Below are positions 14,250-14,892 of a DNA stretch of 14,892 bases, in pieces. The notes under the pieces are model-generated. The model was not told where the DNA came from. It was given only the letters and a program-made list of their open reading frames with translations, and made no database searches. The DNA lies in contig JAQVFD010000019.1 in NCBI GenBank assembly GCA_028697435.1, positions 1 to 14,892 of the forward strand. Reading direction: 5' to 3'. This DNA comes from Clostridiaceae bacterium. Its GTDB lineage: Bacteria; Bacillota; Clostridia; Lutisporales; Lutisporaceae. Within the stretch, counting starts at the first letter, position 1; the number at the start of each line of letters is the position of its first letter. The translations under genes were made by a program, and so were the position numbers.

Positions 14250-14892
14250 GCTCGCTCTTTTCCCCCTCTCTAAGTAAATTAACTGTGCCTGCCATCATCA
14301 GACCGATTTGTTCCTTTGTCGTGTACCTTGCATCTACTATACCGGTTATCTCACCGTCACATATGACCATTATCCTGTCGCAAAGTTCCAGCAAAACATC
14401 CAGATCCTCGCCAATGTACAAAACTGCGACACCCTTCTGTTTTTCTTCATTAAGAAGATCATATATAGTATAGCAGGAGTTAACATCAAGACCTCTCACG
14501 GGATATGCCGTTATCAGTACCTGAGGCTTTGAGTCCAACTCTCTTCCCAATAATACCTTTTGGATATTCCCACCGGAGAGCATGCGTACCTTATGTCTGA
14601 TTCCGGGTGTATTAATACTCAGCCGCTTGATTATCTCCAGAGACTTTTGTTCCGCAGGCTTTCTGTTTATGAAAATACCCTTTTGTTTCTGATATAGCTT
14701 AAGCACCACATTGTTTACTATATCCATTGAGGCAACTAATCCCATTCCCAGTCGGTCCTCCGGAATGAAGCTCAGGCTGACCCCTTTTGTTATTATATCT
14801 GCAGGGGATTTGCCTACAAGGTCCTCCCCATTGAAAATAACCTGTCCCTGCTTTACGGGGTATAATCCTGCAATTGCCTCACATAACTCCTT
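14218..14892 (-). CDS. BMP-type nucleoside ABC transporter ATPase, C-terminal part
   Basis: The frame is open to the right edge, so the N-terminus is missing; family members are about 510 residues and 224 are seen here. The visible part is most of the second nucleotide-binding domain. It begins KELCEAIAGLYPVKQGQVIFNG, then GVSLSFIPEDRLGMGLVASMDI, the signature LSGGNIQKVLLGREL, the Walker B-like VLITAYPVRGLDVNS and a degenerate switch VLYIGEDLDVLLELCDRI. In this family the second domain is often not fully catalytic, which fits. An internal Met at 14745 is not the start, since homologous sequence continues before it. It powers the two permeases encoded directly after it, overlapping the first by 32 bases. 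B. subtilis NupO is the characterised relative. Confidence 0.92.
   Translation of the reverse strand, partial: KELCEAIAGLYPVKQGQVIFNGEDLVGKSPADIITKGVSLSFIPEDRLGMGLVASMDIVNNVVLKLYQKQKGIFINRKPAEQKSLEIIKRLSINTPGIRHKVRMLSGGNIQKVLLGRELDSKPQVLITAYPVRGLDVNSCYTIYDLLNEEKQKGVAVLYIGEDLDVLLELCDRIMVICDGEITGIVDARYTTKEQIGLMMAGTVNLLREGEKSEHGNANYSTSN

Noticed and set aside
14218..14745. Complete 175-residue ATPase starting at Met 14745
   Set aside because: The same frame continues to the window edge with conserved ABC sequence (FIPEDRLGMG), so this is the tail of a larger protein.

Overview
The window is AT-rich and looks like a chromosomal segment of an anaerobic Firmicute of class Clostridia. The reasons are strong AGGAGG-type ribosome sites, a Nif11-type peptide with a SPASM radical SAM maturase, a BMP-type nucleoside ABC transporter, and a PurF paralog starting MGG. 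An Acetivibrio/Ruminiclostridium-like relative is my guess, but the sequence alone does not fix the genus. No tRNA, rRNA, CRISPR array, transposase or phage gene is visible.

Region 1 (1-1941) is a small RiPP (ribosomally made, modified peptide) locus. On the minus strand a promoter drives an ECF-type sigma factor, a cytoplasmic zinc-ribbon protein that probably acts with it, and a Nif11-leader precursor peptide with a 19-residue core. A strong terminator follows. Convergent to these, on the plus strand, is the C-terminal end of a SPASM radical SAM peptide maturase. It is cut by the window edge and broken by an in-frame TAG just before a conserved cysteine. The zinc-ribbon protein carries a copy of the Nif11-leader end motif, which links the sigma-factor pair to the peptide.

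Region 2 (1974-6150, minus strand) is a tight operon in transcription order glf (UDP-galactopyranose mutase), a family 2 glycosyltransferase and htpG (Hsp90), ending in a clear intrinsic terminator. Region 3 (6247-6774, plus strand) has a dispersed structured repeat followed by a YggT-family membrane protein. Its terminator hairpin contains the stop codons of both convergent genes.

Region 4 (6761-10386, minus strand) is an operon of a MATE efflux pump, an FAD/NAD(P) oxidoreductase and a D-2-hydroxyacid dehydrogenase. Its promoter has an extended -10 element overlapped by a perfect 12-bp-arm palindrome. Region 5 (10496-11924) is a single gene for a PurF-like phosphoribosyltransferase whose glutaminase nucleophile is missing. 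Region 6 (12035-14892) is the end of a nucleoside-type ABC transporter operon (ATPase, cut by the window edge, then two permeases).

Three intergenic regions (6247-6369, 10361-10469, 12089-12214) carry related structured repeats. Their stems change sequence but keep pairing, including a constant two-base AT bulge. The most interesting points are the sigma factor/zinc-ribbon/Nif11 peptide locus, the covarying repeat family and the PurF paralog lacking its catalytic cysteine.
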